This document shows, piece after piece, positions 1-9,204 of a stretch of 64,000 bases of DNA (the first letter of the stretch is position 1; each line of letters opens with the position of its first letter). Source of the DNA: Albimonas marina (GTDB lineage: Bacteria; Pseudomonadota; Alphaproteobacteria; Rhodobacterales; Rhodobacteraceae); NCBI RefSeq assembly GCF_029223255.1, contig NZ_JARHUC010000009.1, positions 1-64,000 on the forward strand. The letters run 5' to 3'. The notes beneath the pieces were generated by a model. That model made no database searches. It was not told the origin of the DNA and saw only the letters and a list, made by a program, of their open reading frames with translations. A program made the translations under genes and the position numbers.

Positions 1-45
1 CCGTCAACCAACCCAATTCTCGTCTCTCCACGATGTACTCAATCC

Positions 46-124
<79 letters not shown>

Positions 125-145
125 CAAAACAATGCATTAGCCAAA

Positions 146-166
146 ATCCGCCTCGCGCGGATCTTT
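146..166 (+). terminator. Possible terminator after tRNA-fMet
   Basis: ATCCGC and GCGGAT form a perfect 6-bp stem with a 5-nt loop, followed by CTTT. It lies just inside the island and could replace the native tRNA terminator, which integration moved to about 26350. The U-run is short, so confidence is moderate. Confidence 0.45.
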
Positions 167-369
167 GCCGTGTCCGCCAGGTGTCCGGGGCGGACGTCGG
201 TTGGGAAGGGGCATACGCTCAGTGCGCGTATGCGCAACGGCGACCTCGCACTCTCCCGAAAACCCCTATTCGAAGAACTCGTCTTTCCATGTGTTCATTC
301 GTGTGCGCCTCGGTTCATCCGGTCCGGCTGCGGGGGCATCGTAAGCGGCGCGCGCACGCCCTGCCGCCG

Positions 370-1986
370 TCAGCTTGACGAGGGCTGGAAGTTCCAGGGG
401 AGAAGGTCGTCGATCCTGCTCTTGGGATGACCCGCGGCGATGGCCTCGAGCGTGGCGGTGAGCCAGGCGAGGGGATCGACGCCGTTGAGCTTGCAGGTCT
501 CGATCAGCGAGGCGATGCGGGCCCAGGCCCGCCCGCCTTCGTCATGGCCGGCAAAGAGCGCGTTCTTGCGGTTCAGCGTCAGGGGCCTGATCGCGTTCTC
601 GACCGGGTTGGTGTCCATCTCGATGCGGCCGTCGCCCAGGAACAGAACCAGGTCGTCCCAGTGGCGCGCGAAGTAGGCGAGCTTCTCGCCGACGCGGGAT
701 TTGGCCGAGACCCTGGCACGGGCCGCGTCCAGCCAGGCGCGGAAGGCGTCGACCAGCGGGACGGACCGGGCCTGCCGGGCGGCGAGGCGCGCGTCGGCGC
801 CTTGGCCGCGGATCTCGGCCTCGACGGCGTAGAGCTCGGCGATGCGGCGCAGGCCCTCCTCGGCGATGGGCGAGGCGTCGCGGTCGAAGACCTCGCGCAG
901 CTTGCGTCGGCCGTGCGCCCAGCAGTGGGCGAGGCGCAGGGGCGCCTCCGCCCCCCGACCGCGGCTGACGGTCTTGTAGGCGGCATAGCCGTCGACCTGC
1001 AGCCCGCCGGCGAAGCCATGCAGCAGGCGCTCGGCATGTTCGGCGCCGCGACCGGGCGCGTAGCCATAGACCACGGCGGGCGGATCGGCGCCGCCCCAGC
1101 GACAGTCGTCCCGCGCCAGCGCCCAGAGGTATCCGGTTTTGGTTTTGCCTCGTCCCGGGTCCAAGACCGGCGCGGCGTCCTTCGGGGCTTACGCGGCCCC
1201 ACCGGGGCCACGGTCCCCCTTTGGACCGCCCATGAAGAGGCGGTCCCCGCGCTTCAGCTCCTCGGCCATGCGCTCGACGATCGGGCCGAGGTGGAAGGCG
1301 GCCTTGCCGACCCAGCCGGCCAGGGTCGAGCGGTCCAGCTCGACGCCCGAGCGCGCCAGGATCTGCGCCTGCCTGTAGAGCGGCAGGTGGTCGGCGTATT
1401 TGGCGACGAGGACATGGGCGAGCGCCGCCTCGGTCGGCAGCCCGCCCTCGATCAGCCGCGCGGGCGCCTGCGCCTGGACCATGGCGCCCCTGCAGCGCCG
1501 GCAGGCGTAGCGGGGGCGGACGGTGACGATGGCGCGCAGCTGAGCGGGGATGATGTCGAGACGCTCGGAGCGATCCTCGCCGATCCGCGCCATCTCTCCG
1601 CAGCCGCAGGGACAGAGCGTGCTTTCCGGCTCGATCACCCGCTCGATCCGGGGAAGATCGGCAGGCAGGCGCCCGATGTTCCGTCGGGCCGCAGCAGGCA
1701 TGACGGCCCGGGCGGGCTTCGCGCCGGCGGGCGCGATCTCCACCTCCGAGATCGCTGTTTCCAGGTCCTCGAAGCTCAACTGGCGCTCGTCGGCGGCCAG
1801 CTTCTCGGAGCTCTTGCCGTAGATCGCCTGGCGCAGCTCCCTCACCAGATGGTCGAGCCGCCGGTTCCGCTCGGCCAGGGCGGCGACCTCGGCCTCCAGC
1901 GTCAGGCGCGCCGCGCGCTCGGCTTCGAAGGCGGCGCGCCGCGCTGGCGGCAGGGCGCTCAGGTCGATGTCGTCGGGCGGGGCCAT
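370..1986 (-). pseudogene. tnpC: IS66 TnpC transposase, interrupted by an in-frame stop
   Basis: TnpC is the DDE transposase of IS66 elements. The N-terminal part (from 1986) shows the leucine-rich start, a zinc-binding section (CPCGCGEM, then CRRCRG) and the beginning of the catalytic domain. The C-terminal part carries [12 protein letters not shown], which is typical of IS66. The two parts are in the same frame but are separated by a TAA at 1189-1191. That stop lies in roughly 48 extra bases inserted just after the LFM that normally precedes the first catalytic Asp. The insertion replaces the Asp-Glu of that motif, so the protein should be inactive even if the stop were read through. Confidence 0.9.
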
Positions 1987-2041
1987 GCTCGCAGCATAGC
2001 TGGCGGCGTCGCGGGTGAGGCGCCCCTGCGGGCGGCGTGAT

Positions 2042-2398
2042 TCACTCCGCCGCAGCAGGGCGGCGTGGACGCCGGGGGCCGTAGATCCGTCGCCAGTCGA
2101 GCCCGTCGAACAGCGCCTCGAACTGGGCGCGCGACAGCCGCATCACCCCATCGCGGACCGCAGGCCAGGCGAACTTGCCCTCCTCCAGCCGCTTGTAGAT
2201 CAGCACCAGCCCGCTGCCGTCCCACAGCAGCACCTTGATCCGGTCGCCGCGCTTCGAGCGGAACACCACGATCAGCCCGGAATGCGGGTCGAGGCCGAGG
2301 GCCCGCTCCACGACGGCGGCGAGCCCGTCATGGCCCTTGCGGAAGTCCACCGGCTTCGTCGCGACCACGACCCGGACGGCTTGCGCCGGGACGATCAT
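2042..2398 (-). CDS. tnpB: IS66 accessory protein TnpB
   Basis: This 118-aa protein is full length for IS66 TnpB (Orf2), with the family signatures VDFRKGHDGLAA near residue 17 and FRSKRGDRIKVLLWDG near residue 46. TnpB is required for IS66 transposition, but its biochemical role is not well defined. It overlaps the end of tnpA by 4 nt, which suggests translational coupling. It appears intact even though the neighbouring tnpC is dead. Confidence 0.93.
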   Translation of the reverse strand: MIVPAQAVRVVVATKPVDFRKGHDGLAAVVERALGLDPHSGLIVVFRSKRGDRIKVLLWDGSGLVLIYKRLEEGKFAWPAVRDGVMRLSRAQFEALFDGLDWRRIYGPRRPRRPAAAE

Positions 2399-2856
2399 CG
2401 CGCCCGGCGCAGGGCGACCGCCACCGCCGCGATCCGCTCGGGGGCCGCGTCGGCCGGGAGCCGGATCGTGACGCCGTCCTGCTCGATCTCGACGGCGGCC
2501 CCAGGCGCGGCCCTGGACGGCGGCGACGACACGTCCTCAAGCGCCAGCAGCGCGAACCCCGCCTCGTCCTCGACCGGCAGCGCCAGCTTGCCTTGCCGGG
2601 CCTCCCGCCGCCAGATCGTTACCTGCTGCGGCACCACCCCGTGCCGCCGCGCGACGTCCACCACACGCACGCCCGCTGCATGGCTCTCCAGCACGATCCG
2701 GCCCTTGGCCTCGTCGCTCCAGAACCGGCGACCGCCGGGATGAGCGAGCACCTCGACCCGGCCCGGCGCATCGCCATCTTTGGCCAGTCTATGGAGTGCG
2801 CCCCTTCGGGCGGACTCCACTACGCTGCAAACCTCTTTGCAAAGCGGCGCTCCCAT
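2395..2856 (-). CDS. tnpA: IS66 TnpA (HTH protein)
   Basis: This is about 153 aa from the ATG at 2856. A longer start at 2898 and internal starts are possible, so the N-terminus is uncertain. The central region reads WSDEAKGRIVLES and then VVDVARRHGVVPQQVTIWRR, the helix-turn-helix of IS66 TnpA that precedes IS-end binding. It is the first gene of the IS operon and overlaps tnpB. Confidence 0.85.
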   Translation of the reverse strand: MGAPLCKEVCSVVESARRGALHRLAKDGDAPGRVEVLAHPGGRRFWSDEAKGRIVLESHAAGVRVVDVARRHGVVPQQVTIWRREARQGKLALPVEDEAGFALLALEDVSSPPSRAAPGAAVEIEQDGVTIRLPADAAPERIAAVAVALRRAR

Positions 2857-2989
2857 GCCCGAACAAATCGTCGGCAAGGGGACCATCACCGGGCGCACTC
2901 AGCCAGACAGGGGGCGCCCGCCCCGCTAGCGGGGCATCCGTAGCGCGGCGCGTTCGGCGTGTGGGGGGGGGTGAAGGTGCTTCAATGAG

Positions 2990-3264
2990 GTAAGCGTCGT
3001 CTGGACCCCACCTGTCGGTTCGGGCCGATCTGAAGGAGTGTTGCGACCTTGAAGGGGGATCGCTGCAAGGAAGGCTTCTCAACGATTGACGCAACGAACG
3101 CGGGGACGGCGCGCCGGCTGGAGGTACTGTCGGGCGAGAGCCGGCGGCGGAGCTACACGGATGCGCTGAAGGCGCGGCTGGTGGCGGAGACGCTTCAGCC
3201 CGGGGTCTGCGCGGCGGACCTGGCTCGATGGCATGCGCTGCAGTCAAACGAGGCCAGATCATAA
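2990..3264 (+). pseudogene. Left-end remnant of a second IS66 element (tnpA fragment)
   Basis: An IS66-like terminus GTAAGCGTCG starts at 2990. It is followed by a TTG-started reading frame (3049) coding RRLEVLSGESRRRSYTDAL and ALKARLVAETLQPG, the N-terminal half of an IS66 TnpA. Homology stops within the helix-turn-helix at about 3237; the frame then reads a few unrelated residues to a stop at 3264. The rest of this IS is absent, and 3' of the break is the end of drmB. This looks like the footprint of an IS66-associated deletion on the 3' side of the DISARM operon. Confidence 0.75.
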
Positions 3265-3277
3265 TCAGAAGAGGATA

Positions 3278-5143
3278 TCAATCGAAGAAATTCGATTGCT
3301 GACCTGCCATGGTTTGCACCAGGAGGCTTCTGTCGAGAAACAGGTTCCGCATCTCGCAGCTCGTTTCCGCGATGAGTAGGCACCCGTGGCAAGCTGCCCC
3401 GTGGGTCGCCCGGTCCCCGCTTCGACCGTCAGGCTCATGATCCGCGCAAACCGGGTCGTTCGAGCAGATCAGCTGCCGAGCGAGCGCATTTCGTAGGATG
3501 CTGGAGAACCGTGATCCGGCGGCGACTAGTCCGCCCAATGTACCTTGGGCGCCGGGAGTCGCTGTGTAGATCAGGATCCCACACTTGATGGAAGCGCCGC
3601 CGTTGCGGGCGTTGCTGAGCGCATAGATGCGTTCTTTCAGAGAACTCGCGGGATATCCGCTGTCGAGGGCGATCTCGGCCATCAAGGCATGGGAGAGCGA
3701 GTGCAGCAGCGTATAGGCCGTTCCCGGATAGTTCGGGCCCCCTCCCGAAAACTTGGCTCGCCAGTGGTCATAGCCGCGTAGCAGGCTTGCCTGTCGATTG
3801 ACGACATAGGGGTTCTGAAGCCAACGGTTCACGGCCTGCTCGTCAATGTGGATGAATAGGCCTTCGCCGAACTGCTCGATGGCCGGCAACCAATCGGCTC
3901 TGCGCGAGATCGGCGCGCCGCGAACAGCCAGCTGAATGTCCTCGATGCCGCCGTCGGAACTCGTGGGCGCGGCTTCAAATCGCGTGAAGCCGTACAGGCT
4001 TGACACCTCCCTCAAACGATGGACGGCGACGAGGTTCTTTATCGCCGAGGTGTCGATATCGACGCCTGGATCGACCCATGCTGTCCGTGGAAGTGTTTCC
4101 GCATAGAGCTTGGCTGTCGGGTGATTATTCCCGATCTGTTGGCGACCACTCGCAAACACGTCGAATTCGGACATCTTTGGAGACCGGGCCGCATCGGCCC
4201 TTGCTCCGTCCCTGAGCCGTTTCAGGCGCTCGAATATCTCGGCATCTGGATAGGCGCCCAGTGAGACGGAGACCTTCGGGTTGAAGCGTTTGGCCTGAGC
4301 GACATCCTCGACCGTCTGCACGTTCGCCAGATCGCCCGACAGTTCATCGACCAAGCGGGTCAGGTCGTCCTCTTCGCTCGGCAGCGAAATGACTGTGTAG
4401 ACCTGCGGGAAGTAGGTGTTCGTGGCTGTGCGGGTAAGAAGCTTCAGATTGTCTCCGCATCCGTCGGGATCGCGATCAAGCAACCACGGCCGTTCGCCAC
4501 GGCATTTTCCCAGGCGCCCGGGTTGGAAAGCATCCTGAAGCGAGAGGTGCCGACCGCAACCGCAGACAACGCTGGTATCGGCAGGGTCGGCGCTGGTGCC
4601 TTTCTCCTCTACCCAAAGCGGCTCCTGGCACTGAACCGTCCCATGGACGACCCATCGCCAGTCGATGTCCTGCAGATGTCCTTTTTCGCAGGCGCAGACG
4701 AAGCGGATCGGCGTCACTTCCGACTTTCGACCATCATCGAAGACGAACCTGCGCCTTCCCTTGGTGTCGAGGTCCTGCCAGCGCACGAGGCGCCGCCTTC
4801 GAAGCGTCCCTGTCGCCGCGGCCGTTGCTTCGACCTGCTCGCAGACAAACCATGTCGGGAAAATCGGCGCCGTAACTCCGGCCGGCATTCCTGTCGTGTT
4901 GTCGGTCGCGACCGGCGGAGTACGGAGCGATAGACTGATATTCGTGTCCAGCCGCCCCTGATCTTTCAAGAGCTGTTCCAGGCGCGCCGTTAGGCGTGGC
5001 TCGGGGATCGTCGTGAAGGAGTTAGCCCGCATCTCCCAGAATTCGAGACCTGCCACCACCACGGACCTTGTCGGCAGGTCGATCATGGCGCCGGGACCGA
5101 AGGTGGATATCAGTTGGCTCAGCCGTTGCGCGTTCTTGGTCAT
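3278..5143 (-). CDS. drmB: DISARM protein DrmB (DUF1998 family)
   Basis: This 621-aa protein is a DISARM core component and works with the DrmA helicase against incoming phage DNA. Several cysteine clusters suggest zinc binding: CACEKGH near residue 150, VVCGCGRH near 193, and the C-terminal block AACHGCLLIAETSCEMRN followed by FLDR, which is the most diagnostic DrmB/DUF1998 signature. Its start overlaps the end of drmA by 4 nt (ATGA), so the two should be translationally coupled. It is now the last gene of the operon. In complete class 1 systems a phospholipase D-like drmC normally follows, but here an IS66 remnant begins within about 40 bp. Confidence 0.92.
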   Translation of the reverse strand: MTKNAQRLSQLISTFGPGAMIDLPTRSVVVAGLEFWEMRANSFTTIPEPRLTARLEQLLKDQGRLDTNISLSLRTPPVATDNTTGMPAGVTAPIFPTWFVCEQVEATAAATGTLRRRRLVRWQDLDTKGRRRFVFDDGRKSEVTPIRFVCACEKGHLQDIDWRWVVHGTVQCQEPLWVEEKGTSADPADTSVVCGCGRHLSLQDAFQPGRLGKCRGERPWLLDRDPDGCGDNLKLLTRTATNTYFPQVYTVISLPSEEDDLTRLVDELSGDLANVQTVEDVAQAKRFNPKVSVSLGAYPDAEIFERLKRLRDGARADAARSPKMSEFDVFASGRQQIGNNHPTAKLYAETLPRTAWVDPGVDIDTSAIKNLVAVHRLREVSSLYGFTRFEAAPTSSDGGIEDIQLAVRGAPISRRADWLPAIEQFGEGLFIHIDEQAVNRWLQNPYVVNRQASLLRGYDHWRAKFSGGGPNYPGTAYTLLHSLSHALMAEIALDSGYPASSLKERIYALSNARNGGASIKCGILIYTATPGAQGTLGGLVAAGSRFSSILRNALARQLICSNDPVCADHEPDGRSGDRATHGAACHGCLLIAETSCEMRNLFLDRSLLVQTMAGQQSNFFD

Positions 5144-8100
5144 GCGAGATCATCCGCGTTTGCGATCTGGTTGCCCCATGGATCCCGGACCTTGAGCGCG
5201 ACGCTGGGCTCCACATCCCGCATGGACCGTCCGGCGACGAAGTGCCGATGGTCTTCAGCAAGGTTGGCCAAGTCGGGCTCGAGCGGCATGTGCAGCAGGC
5301 GATGAGGACTCTTCTTTCGGGCGTAGGCGAACGTGTTGCCTCCTGCAGCCTGATCGTCGGCGGTCGAAATCCACGCATCGGCGATCGCGTCTATCGCCGC
5401 CGCCAACGCGGTGTGGCCACCCGCGATCATGTGCGCAGGAGCTCTAGCGATAATCGCATCGCGAACGGCGGCCCGCACCGCCGGATTGTTCTTGAAGGCT
5501 GTGACAGAGGCCTCAGGTGTCAGCGCAGGATCCAAGTGGCGTGCAGCGGCGACGACGACAGCCGCAAGGGCGCGGTCCAGCGCCCGGGCGGCCCAAGGCG
5601 TCACGCTAGTAGCCTCGACGGATCGATAGAAGGTTCGGTGGAACTGACCGAATTGCTCGAAGTGCATCCGGTCGCGGGGCTTGTGCAGATTCAAGACCGC
5701 GACGACCAATCCTGGGCGCGATGGATCGCGTCCAACGCGGCTGGTGGCCTGGATGTATTCAGCAGCCGTCTTCGGTTGCCCCTGGACGATCATGAGACCA
5801 AGGCGCGTGATATCTAGGCCGACAGAGATCATGTTCGTCGCCAGAGCGACGTCCACGGGATCCGCGCCGGTTTCGAAGCGCGTTTCGAGCCGTTGCTTGG
5901 CTTTGGCGACCTCGTCCGTCGAGACGCGCGAGGTCAACTCCAGAGGTTCTCTGATGGGCCGATCTGCAAACGGATTTCCGGGCGGATCGACCCGATGCCT
6001 CTGCGTCCCGTAGCGGGCCGTTCGATCCCGAACCTCGTCTTCGACGATCCGGCGTGCTCCGCCGAGCTCCCGCAGGGCGTTGAAATAGCAGACGGCGGTC
6101 ATGTACGGGTCGGCGGGATTGGTGCTTCCGCCGATGGCGGCGGCGCTGGCAGCAAACTCAGACTGCGCCGCCGCAAGCAGGGTCGTGAGGGAACGCAGGA
6201 AGACGAGCTTCGGTCCGCGACCCTGGGCGGCGATGCCCATGTACATCCGGGCAGGGTCGTTCGTTGCCGGCACAGTCCGGGCGAAAAAGCTGTCAGTGCG
6301 ATCCACGCCGGGCGGCGGGAAGATGCTTGTGGTCTGGCGATCGAACAGGGCCTCGATCTGATCCGTGGCCCGCCGCACCGTCGCGGTCGAAGCGACGATC
6401 TTCGGCCGCACGACCCGGCCCTCGTATCGACGCGACGCCAACAGGTCGATCGCCGCTTCATAGAGTCCCGCGACCGTTCCGAGGGGACCGGAGATAAGGT
6501 GCAGCTCGTCCTGAATGATGAGGTCGGGCGGATCGAGCGACCAGCCATTGCCCAAGGGGCGCCCCTCGCCTGGTTCAGCCGCGCCGTAGAAACCGACGCC
6601 GTCCTCGAAGCGATCGACATGGCCGAAGAAGGCGCCAGTCTCGCCGACCCAGGGCAAGGCCGCGAACTTGTCCACTGTCGCGATCAGGAAGGCGGGCAGG
6701 CGCCGATAAATCGGTTCATCGACCGTGAGGACCGGCAGCGGCCGGTTACGGCTGAAGTCGCAATTCGTATTGGCGCAACGGATCTCAAGGTTGGTCGGCG
6801 CGTGCTCGTTGGGCACGCAGGCGAAGGACGACGGCGTGAACTCCGTGCCGCACCATGGGCATGCCTTGAGCGGCGCCGGCGCGCGCTTGTCACGACCGTT
6901 TCGGAAACGCCGTACCCTGCCGACGGCCGTGGTTTCGTCCGACTTGCCTTTCCCCCCGAGCTTGTTGGGTGACGCATCCGAACCGACCCACAAGCCGATT
7001 TCGATCGGCCAATCTCCAAGCAAGCGGCGGCTTTGCCCATCGGTGTTGGTGGGATCTGTCCGCATCAGCTCGAGGGCGCACACCACGCCGGCGGCACGAG
7101 CCAACTGGTCGAGCGTGAGCAGCCGAAGCGTATAGCGCATGATGACCGCCACACCCGCTCCAAGCACGCCCGAACTGGTCAGTCGCCGCAAGGCAATTAC
7201 GAAAGCGGCCAGACCGAGATAGGCTTCCGTCTTGCCGCCGCCTGTTGGGAAGAAGAGGAGATCGGCGATCTCCCGGTCGGGATGAGCCCGCTCAGCCAGC
7301 CCTGAAACGTTGAGCAGGATGAAGGCGAGCTGGAAAGGCCGCCATTGCGGCCCCGGCAGAGACTGTGGATCGCCGGAGGCGCCTGCCACTCGCCGGCGAG
7401 CAGCCATGGCGACGGCGAGGTTCATAAAGCGAAACGCAGTCCGGGCCTTCGCGTTCTGCTCAAGGAGCTTGATCCCGTCGACAATTCGGTCCTTAGCCGT
7501 CACCATCTCGGAGATCAGCCGCTCGCCTGTTTCCCGGCGGCGCGGGGGCAAGGAAGCCAGCTTGTGGCGCTCTGCATCGATCCAGAGCCCGTAAAGCTTA
7601 GGAAGCTCGTTGAGGGCCTGCACCAGAGCAGCGCCGCCGGCATCGGCGGCGTGCGCCAACGCTTCCATGCCGAACGTCACACGCGCCTTCAGCTCCGCGT
7701 CTTCGTTAGGTGCGACACGCTCCACCTCCGCTGTCGGTAGCGGGTCGGTCCAGACACGAGTGACGGGATCTTTCCCATCCTCGTTCGTCTCCCAGCCGGC
7801 AGCCGCGTTGCGCCCCACCGCCCATTCGAGCACGTCGCGGTAGTGAAGGTCCGCGACCCGCAGGTCCCAATCCGGCGCGCGGTATCCCGACAGGTCGCGA
7901 CGCGGTCGGAAGCCTTCCTCGCAATAGAGTTCGAGCCGCGCCTGAAAGGCATAGCTGACGTCGGAGTAGAACCGATGCACCGTCGCGCGGCGATTGACAA
8001 GGAACACGGTCAGCGCCCGAACCTGCTCGGTATGTCCTTCAGGGGTCTCGTAACTGAACAGACGGGAGTGCGTCTCTAACGTCAGCCCGCCGCCGCGACG

Positions 8101-8685
8101 CTGCTCAGCGGCGCTTTCGGGGACGAGCACGGGCTCGCCTCTTCCATCCCGAATTTGCAGCCGGACGGTCCGCGCCTTCGGCGTCCGCACCCAGTCCACC
8201 ATCGGCCTCGTCGCACGCTTAGGCTTTCCGTCCTCCCCGATCTCCTCGGGAAGAGGCTCTGGCAGCAGGATCGTTTCCGGCAGAGCGGGCTCCGTCCGGT
8301 AGTCGCCCCAGGAAACGCGAGCCTCGATCTCCTTGACGTCGGGCGAGAGCAGCACCGTCAGTCCGACGGACGAGGGAAGAAACCGGCGCCTCGTATTGGG
8401 CGTTTCCGGCTCCTCGTTGTCGCCGGCGGAGCCTCCGGCTCCATCGGCGTCGGATTCATCGACGTCGATCTCCATCTCCTCCTGGGCCGATGGATCTTCG
8501 TCCTCATCCTCTCCTTCTAGGCCAAGCGGGTCTTCGGCCGGCGCGAGGAAGCCGGTAAGATACCAGCGCGAGGGGCTCTCGTTCAGCCGCTCGGTCGCAA
8601 GATCGGCATCCTGCGGTCCAGGGCCAATCAGGTCGCGGCGGAACAGCTCGACAAGGTCGGCGCGAATATCGACAGAGCTTTTCAT
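5140..8685 (-). CDS. drmA: DISARM helicase DrmA
   Basis: This 1181-aa superfamily 2 helicase is a core DISARM component. It shows Walker A FFPTGGGKTEAY (about 479-490), a zinc-finger-like insertion (CPWC near 609, CANTNC near 637), the DELH box in LIIQDELHLISG (about 723-734), motif III STATV (about 766) and motif VI QATSRVGR (about 979). The N-terminal 100 residues include a strongly acidic linker. The length and motif set agree with intact DrmA. Four-nt overlaps with the PIN gene upstream and drmB downstream place it inside one polycistronic unit. Confidence 0.93.
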   Translation of the reverse strand: MKSSVDIRADLVELFRRDLIGPGPQDADLATERLNESPSRWYLTGFLAPAEDPLGLEGEDEDEDPSAQEEMEIDVDESDADGAGGSAGDNEEPETPNTRRRFLPSSVGLTVLLSPDVKEIEARVSWGDYRTEPALPETILLPEPLPEEIGEDGKPKRATRPMVDWVRTPKARTVRLQIRDGRGEPVLVPESAAEQRRGGGLTLETHSRLFSYETPEGHTEQVRALTVFLVNRRATVHRFYSDVSYAFQARLELYCEEGFRPRRDLSGYRAPDWDLRVADLHYRDVLEWAVGRNAAAGWETNEDGKDPVTRVWTDPLPTAEVERVAPNEDAELKARVTFGMEALAHAADAGGAALVQALNELPKLYGLWIDAERHKLASLPPRRRETGERLISEMVTAKDRIVDGIKLLEQNAKARTAFRFMNLAVAMAARRRVAGASGDPQSLPGPQWRPFQLAFILLNVSGLAERAHPDREIADLLFFPTGGGKTEAYLGLAAFVIALRRLTSSGVLGAGVAVIMRYTLRLLTLDQLARAAGVVCALELMRTDPTNTDGQSRRLLGDWPIEIGLWVGSDASPNKLGGKGKSDETTAVGRVRRFRNGRDKRAPAPLKACPWCGTEFTPSSFACVPNEHAPTNLEIRCANTNCDFSRNRPLPVLTVDEPIYRRLPAFLIATVDKFAALPWVGETGAFFGHVDRFEDGVGFYGAAEPGEGRPLGNGWSLDPPDLIIQDELHLISGPLGTVAGLYEAAIDLLASRRYEGRVVRPKIVASTATVRRATDQIEALFDRQTTSIFPPPGVDRTDSFFARTVPATNDPARMYMGIAAQGRGPKLVFLRSLTTLLAAAQSEFAASAAAIGGSTNPADPYMTAVCYFNALRELGGARRIVEDEVRDRTARYGTQRHRVDPPGNPFADRPIREPLELTSRVSTDEVAKAKQRLETRFETGADPVDVALATNMISVGLDITRLGLMIVQGQPKTAAEYIQATSRVGRDPSRPGLVVAVLNLHKPRDRMHFEQFGQFHRTFYRSVEATSVTPWAARALDRALAAVVVAAARHLDPALTPEASVTAFKNNPAVRAAVRDAIIARAPAHMIAGGHTALAAAIDAIADAWISTADDQAAGGNTFAYARKKSPHRLLHMPLEPDLANLAEDHRHFVAGRSMRDVEPSVALKVRDPWGNQIANADDLA

Positions 8686-9203
8686 GTCCGGCCCACTCCT
8701 TCCGAAAGAACGAGCTCGCCGAGAGTCTTCTCAAGCCATATGCTCGTGTAAGCCAGCCTCAAGGGCTCCTTCGGCCGGTAGCCTGCCTCGTCGAGAAGCC
8801 GCTCCAGCGCGACAATGCGGTCGCGATGGCCGAGCCGGACGCCGAAGCGCAGGCTGGCCTTGTCTGGCCCGCACAGGATCCAACCATCGGTCCGTGCTAG
8901 CGCGTGCGCCCAGAGCGAGCGCTCACCGATATCCAGCGCAATGTCGGACGCTCTGAGAGCTGCCGCCGCGATCTCGCGATCTCCTGGCGCATGAACCGCC
9001 GCCAGTGACGCACGCAAGGCCTTCGCATCGATCTGATGCTCGGGCCGTCGCCGCTGGAAGCCCGTCTGGGTCTCGGTCACGCAGTCTTCTACCGTCTCGA
9101 CCGGATACCCCCCCGCGAGCGCCGCCCACGAGCCGATGCGGTGGGATTCGAGAATGACGTTCGTGTCGACAAGAACTGGCCCCCGATGTCGCGCCATGGC
9201 CAT
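8682..9203 (-). CDS. PIN-domain protein (putative ribonuclease) in the DISARM operon
   Basis: This is 173 aa from the ATG at 9203, which sits one base after the stop of the XRE-ImmA gene (TGAGATG). An ATG at 9197 is also possible, and the longer upstream start would overlap the previous gene more. It opens with VLVDTNVILESH, the first acidic motif of PIN nucleases, followed by VEDCVTETQTG and GWILCGPDKASLRFG, which could supply further acidic residues. PIN domains are metal-dependent RNases, common as toxins. It is not a DISARM core protein. Its position between the XRE-ImmA gene and drmA, with overlapping stops and starts, suggests co-regulation with both. Its activity is inferred. Confidence 0.75.
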   Translation of the reverse strand: MAMARHRGPVLVDTNVILESHRIGSWAALAGGYPVETVEDCVTETQTGFQRRRPEHQIDAKALRASLAAVHAPGDREIAAAALRASDIALDIGERSLWAHALARTDGWILCGPDKASLRFGVRLGHRDRIVALERLLDEAGYRPKEPLRLAYTSIWLEKTLGELVLSEGVGRT

Positions 9204-9204
9204 C

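Larger units (their letters stand above)
341..2930 (-). mobile_element. IS66-family insertion sequence with 8-bp target duplication
   Basis: The element carries tnpA, tnpB and tnpC on the minus strand. Its left end begins GTAAGCGGCG, the canonical IS66 terminus. The right end, read inward from 2930, begins GCTAGCGGGG and matches the left end at about 17 of 23 positions. The 8-mer GGGGCATC occurs at 333-340 and again at 2931-2938; an 8-bp target duplication is typical of IS66. It therefore arrived as a clean transposition event, although its transposase is now broken. Confidence 0.88.

Noticed and set aside
172-233. Two hairpins between tRNA-fMet and IS66 (about 172-197 and 211-233) as a small RNA gene.
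   Set aside because: The stems are perfect but short, and there is no promoter or conserved RNA pattern I can recognise.
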